Source: Chondrilla cf. caribensis (taxonomy: Eukaryota; Porifera; Demospongiae; Chondrillida; Chondrillidae). Taken from it: a DNA stretch of 64,000 nucleotides. A model generated the notes under the pieces. That model saw only the letters and a list, made by a program, of their open reading frames with translations. It was not told the DNA's origin and ran no database searches. Made by a program: the position numbers and the translations under genes. The stretch lies in the NCBI GenBank assembly GCA_964020155.1, contig OZ026564.1, positions 4,860,878 through 4,924,877 of the forward strand, in the 5' to 3' direction. Shown here piece by piece: positions 60,925 to 64,000 of this stretch. How positions within the stretch are numbered: the stretch's first letter is position 1; the number at the start of each line of letters is the position of its first letter.

Positions 60925-62811
60925 GAGTGGGCGGGGCTGCTAGGGTTGGACTTAGCGGCATGAGAGGGTAAAGTTGAGTGGGCGGGGCTGCTAGGGTTGG
61001 ACTTAGCGGCATGAGAGGGTAAAGTTGAGTGGGCGGGGCTGCTAGGGTTGGACTTAGCGGCATGAGAGGGTAAAGTTGAGTGGGCGGGGCTGCTAGGGTT
61101 GGACTTAGCGGCATGAGAGGGTAAAGTTGAGTGGGCGGGGCTGCTAGGGTTGGACTTAGCGGCATGAGAGGGTAAAGTTGAGTGGGCGGGGCTGCTAGGG
61201 TTGGACTTAGCGGCATGAGAGGGTAAAGTTGAGTGGGCGGGGCTGCTAGGGTTGGACTTAGCGGCATGAGAGGGTAAAGTTGAGTGGGCGGGGCTGCTAG
61301 GGTTGGACTTAGCGGCATGAGAGGGTAAAGTTGAGTGGGCGGGGCTGCTAGGGTTGGACTTAGCGGCATGAGAGGGTAAAGTTGAGTGGGCGGGGCTGCT
61401 AGGGTTGGACTTAGCGGCATGAGAGGGTAAAGTTGAGTGGGCGGGGCTGCTAGGGTTGGACTTAGCGGCATGAGAGGGTAAAGTTGAGTGGGCGGGGCTG
61501 CTAGGGTTGGACTTAGCGGCATGAGAGGGTAAAGTTGAGTGGGCGGGGCTGCTAGGGTTGGACTTAGCGGCATGAGAGGGTAAAGTTGAGTGGGCGGGGC
61601 TGCTAGGGTTGGACTTAGCGGCATGAGAGGGTAAAGTTGAGTGGGCGGGGCTGCTAGGGTTGGACTTAGCGGCATGAGAGGGTAAAGTTGAGTGGGCGGG
61701 GCTGCTAGGGTTGGACTTAGCGGCATGAGAGGGTAAAGTTGAGTGGGCGGGGCTGCTAGGGTTGGACTTAGCGGCATGAGAGGGTAAAGTTGAGTGGGCG
61801 GGGCTGCTAGGGTTGGACTTAGCGGCATGAGAGGGTAAAGTTGAGTGGGCGGGGCTGCTAGGGTTGGACTTAGCGGCATGAGAGGGTAAAGTTGAGTGGG
61901 CGGGGCTGCTAGGGTTGGACTTAGCGGCATGAGAGGGTAAAGTTGAGTGGGCGGGGCTGCTAGGGTTGGACTTAGCGGCATGAGAGGGTAAAGTTGAGTG
62001 GGCGGGGCTGCTAGGGTTGGACTTAGCGGCATGAGAGGGTAAAGTTGAGTGGGCGGGGCTGCTAGGGTTGGACTTAGCGGCATGAGAGGGTAAAGTTGAG
62101 TGGGCGGGGCTGCTAGGGTTGGACTTAGCGGCATGAGAGGGTAAAGTTGAGTGGGCGGGGCTGCTAGGGTTGGACTTAGCGGCATGAGAGGGTAAAGTTG
62201 AGTGGGCGGGGCTGCTAGGGTTGGACTTAGCGGCATGAGAGGGTAAAGTTGAGTGGGCGGGGCTGCTAGGGTTGGACTTAGCGGCATGAGAGGGTAAAGT
62301 TGAGTGGGCGGGGCTGCTAGGGTTGGACTTAGCGGCATGAGAGGGTAAAGTTGAGTGGGCGGGGCTGCTAGGGTTGGACTTAGCGGCATGAGAGGGTAAA
62401 GTTGAGTGGGCGGGGCTGCTAGGGTTGGACTTAGCGGCATGAGAGGGTAAAGTTGAGTGGGCGGGGCTGCTAGGGTTGGACTTAGCGGCATGAGAGGGTA
62501 AAGTTGAGTGGGCGGGGCTGCTAGGGTTGGACTTAGCGGCATGAGAGGGTAAAGTTGAGTGGGCGGGGCTGCTAGGGTTGGACTTAGCGGCATGAGAGGG
62601 TAAAGTTGAGTGGGCGGGGCTGCTAGGGTTGGACTTAGCGGCATGAGAGGGTAAAGTTGAGTGGGCGGGGCTGCTAGGGTTGGACTTAGCGGCATGAGAG
62701 GGTAAAGTTGAGTGGGCGGGGCTGCTAGGGTTGGACTTAGCGGCATGAGAGGGTAAAGTTGAGTGGGCGGGGCTGCTAGGGTTGGACTTAGCGGCATGAG
62801 AGGGTAAAGTT
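60925..62811. repeat. Subtelomeric satellite, 51-bp unit, 37 copies
   Basis: Exactly 37 periods of 51 bp between the first and last GAGTGGG/GAGGG phase. Units contain GAGTGGGCGGGGCTGCTAGG, GTTGGACTTAGCGGCATGAG and AGGGTAAAGTT, and look identical by eye. The unit includes the telomere-like word CTAGGGTT. Because 51 is divisible by 3, a 655-codon minus-strand frame is open by necessity. Confidence 0.97.
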
Positions 62812-64000
62812 GAGGGTTAGGGTTAGGGTTAGGGTTAGGGTTAGGGTTAGGGTTAGGGTTAGGGTTAGGGTTAGGGTTAGGGTTAGGGTTAGGGTTAGGG
62901 TTAGGGTTAGGGTTAGGGTTAGGGTTAGGGTTAGGGTTAGGGTTAGGGTTAGGGTTAGGGTTAGGGTTAGGGTTAGGGTTAGGGTTAGGGTTAGGGTTAG
63001 GGTTAGGGTTAGGGTTAGGGTTAGGGTTAGGGTTAGGGTTAGGGTTAGGGTTAGGGTTAGGGTTAGGGTTAGGGTTAGGGTTAGGGTTAGGGTTAGGGTT
63101 AGGGTTAGGGTTAGGGTTAGGGTTAGGGTTAGGGTTAGGGTTAGGGTTAGGGTTAGGGTTAGGGTTAGGGTTAGGGTTAGGGTTAGGGTTAGGGTTAGGG
63201 TTAGGGTTAGGGTTAGGGTTAGGGTTAGGGTTAGGGTTAGGGTTAGGGTTAGGGTTAGGGTTAGGGTTAGGGTTAGGGTTAGGGTTAGGGTTAGGGTTAG
63301 GGTTAGGGTTAGGGTTAGGGTTAGGGTTAGGGTTAGGGTTAGGGTTAGGGTTAGGGTTAGGGTTAGGGTTAGGGTTAGGGTTAGGGTTAGGGTTAGGGTT
63401 AGGGTTAGGGTTAGGGTTAGGGTTAGGGTTAGGGTTAGGGTTAGGGTTAGGGTTAGGGTTAGGGTTAGGGTTAGGGTTAGGGTTAGGGTTAGGGTTAGGG
63501 TTAGGGTTAGGGTTAGGGTTAGGGTTAGGGTTAGGGTTAGGGTTAGGGTTAGGGTTAGGGTTAGGGTTAGGGTTAGGGTTAGGGTTAGGGTTAGGGTTAG
63601 GGTTAGGGTTAGGGTTAGGGTTAGGGTTAGGGTTAGGGTTAGGGTTAGGGTTAGGGTTAGGGTTAGGGTTAGGGTTAGGGTTAGGGTTAGGGTTAGGGTT
63701 AGGGTTAGGGTTAGGGTTAGGGTTAGGGTTAGGGTTAGGGTTAGGGTTAGGGTTAGGGTTAGGGTTAGGGTTAGGGTTAGGGTTAGGGTTAGGGTTAGGG
63801 TTAGGGTTAGGGTTAGGGTTAGGGTTAGGGAGGTTAGGGTTAGGGTTAGGGTTAGGGTTAGGGTTAGGGTTAGGGTTAGGGTTAGGGTTAGGGTTAGGGT
63901 TAGGGTTAGGGTTAGGGTTAGGGTTAGGGTTAGGGTTAGGGTTAGGGTTAGGGTTAGGGTTAGGGTTAGGGTTAGGGTTAGGGTTAGGGTTAGGGTTAGG
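62812..64000 (+). repeat. Telomere, (TTAGGG)n
   Basis: About 197 hexamers starting directly after AAAGTTGAG of the last 51-bp unit and running to the window end with the G-rich strand 5'-to-3' outwards, as at a right chromosome end. The only break seen is an extra AGG near 63831. Confidence 0.99.

Noticed and set aside
60830..62797. 655-codon minus-strand ORF of a 17-residue repeat
   Set aside because: The 51-bp satellite is a multiple of three, so any stop-free frame stays open. There is no gene context or splice signals, and it sits next to the telomere.

Overview
This is the right-hand end of a chromosome from an animal, most likely a sponge or another early-branching metazoan. The last 1.2 kb is an uninterrupted-looking (TTAGGG)n tract with the G-rich strand running to the right end. 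The genes to its left are animal-type and intron-rich: SMAD4, nicastrin, LEDGF/HRP2 with an integrase-binding domain, talin-rod TLNRD1, IRP1/aconitase and a PINK1-like kinase. Introns are mostly 40-150 bp and genes lie 50-300 bp apart, as in compact demosponge genomes. The taxon is inferred; no species marker was tested.

Gene-dense part, 1-45,520. In order: MAN2A (partial, +), PINK1-like kinase (-), PSIP1/HDGFL2 (+), a secreted protein (-), SMAD4 (+), WDR43/UTP5 (-), DBR1 (+), NCSTN (+), VPS4 (-), ACO1/IRP1 (+), a single-pass membrane protein (-), SLC25A44 (+), TLNRD1 (-), ISOC2 (+), an unrecognised 140-residue gene (+), enolase (+) and TXNL1 (-). Strands alternate almost perfectly, giving divergent pairs with start codons 66-215 bp apart and tail-to-tail pairs in between. 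Exon models were built by hand from GT/AG sites, phase and family homology; nearly all close without a frame break. The genes are housekeeping or signalling genes and do not form one pathway, although Golgi glycan processing (MAN2A), gamma-secretase (NCSTN) and ESCRT (VPS4) all act in the endomembrane system.

The genic part is marked by minisatellites inside introns. Nearly every intron longer than about 200 bp is filled by a tandem array with its own sequence (units of 11-37 bp), and in several the unit carries a pyrimidine-AG acceptor-like motif. A few arrays lie in coding sequence (PSIP1 linker).

Subtelomere, 45,600-64,000. This part holds divergent copies of a ~350-bp satellite, a tRNA-like/SINE region with a duplicated ~275-bp segment, a decayed RHEB-like GTPase relic, eight copies of a 188-bp unit with 10-bp inverted ends, about 28 copies of the 347/360-bp satellite (each with a strong hairpin), a 551-bp MITE with 34-bp inverted ends, 37 apparently identical copies of a 51-bp unit, and the telomere.
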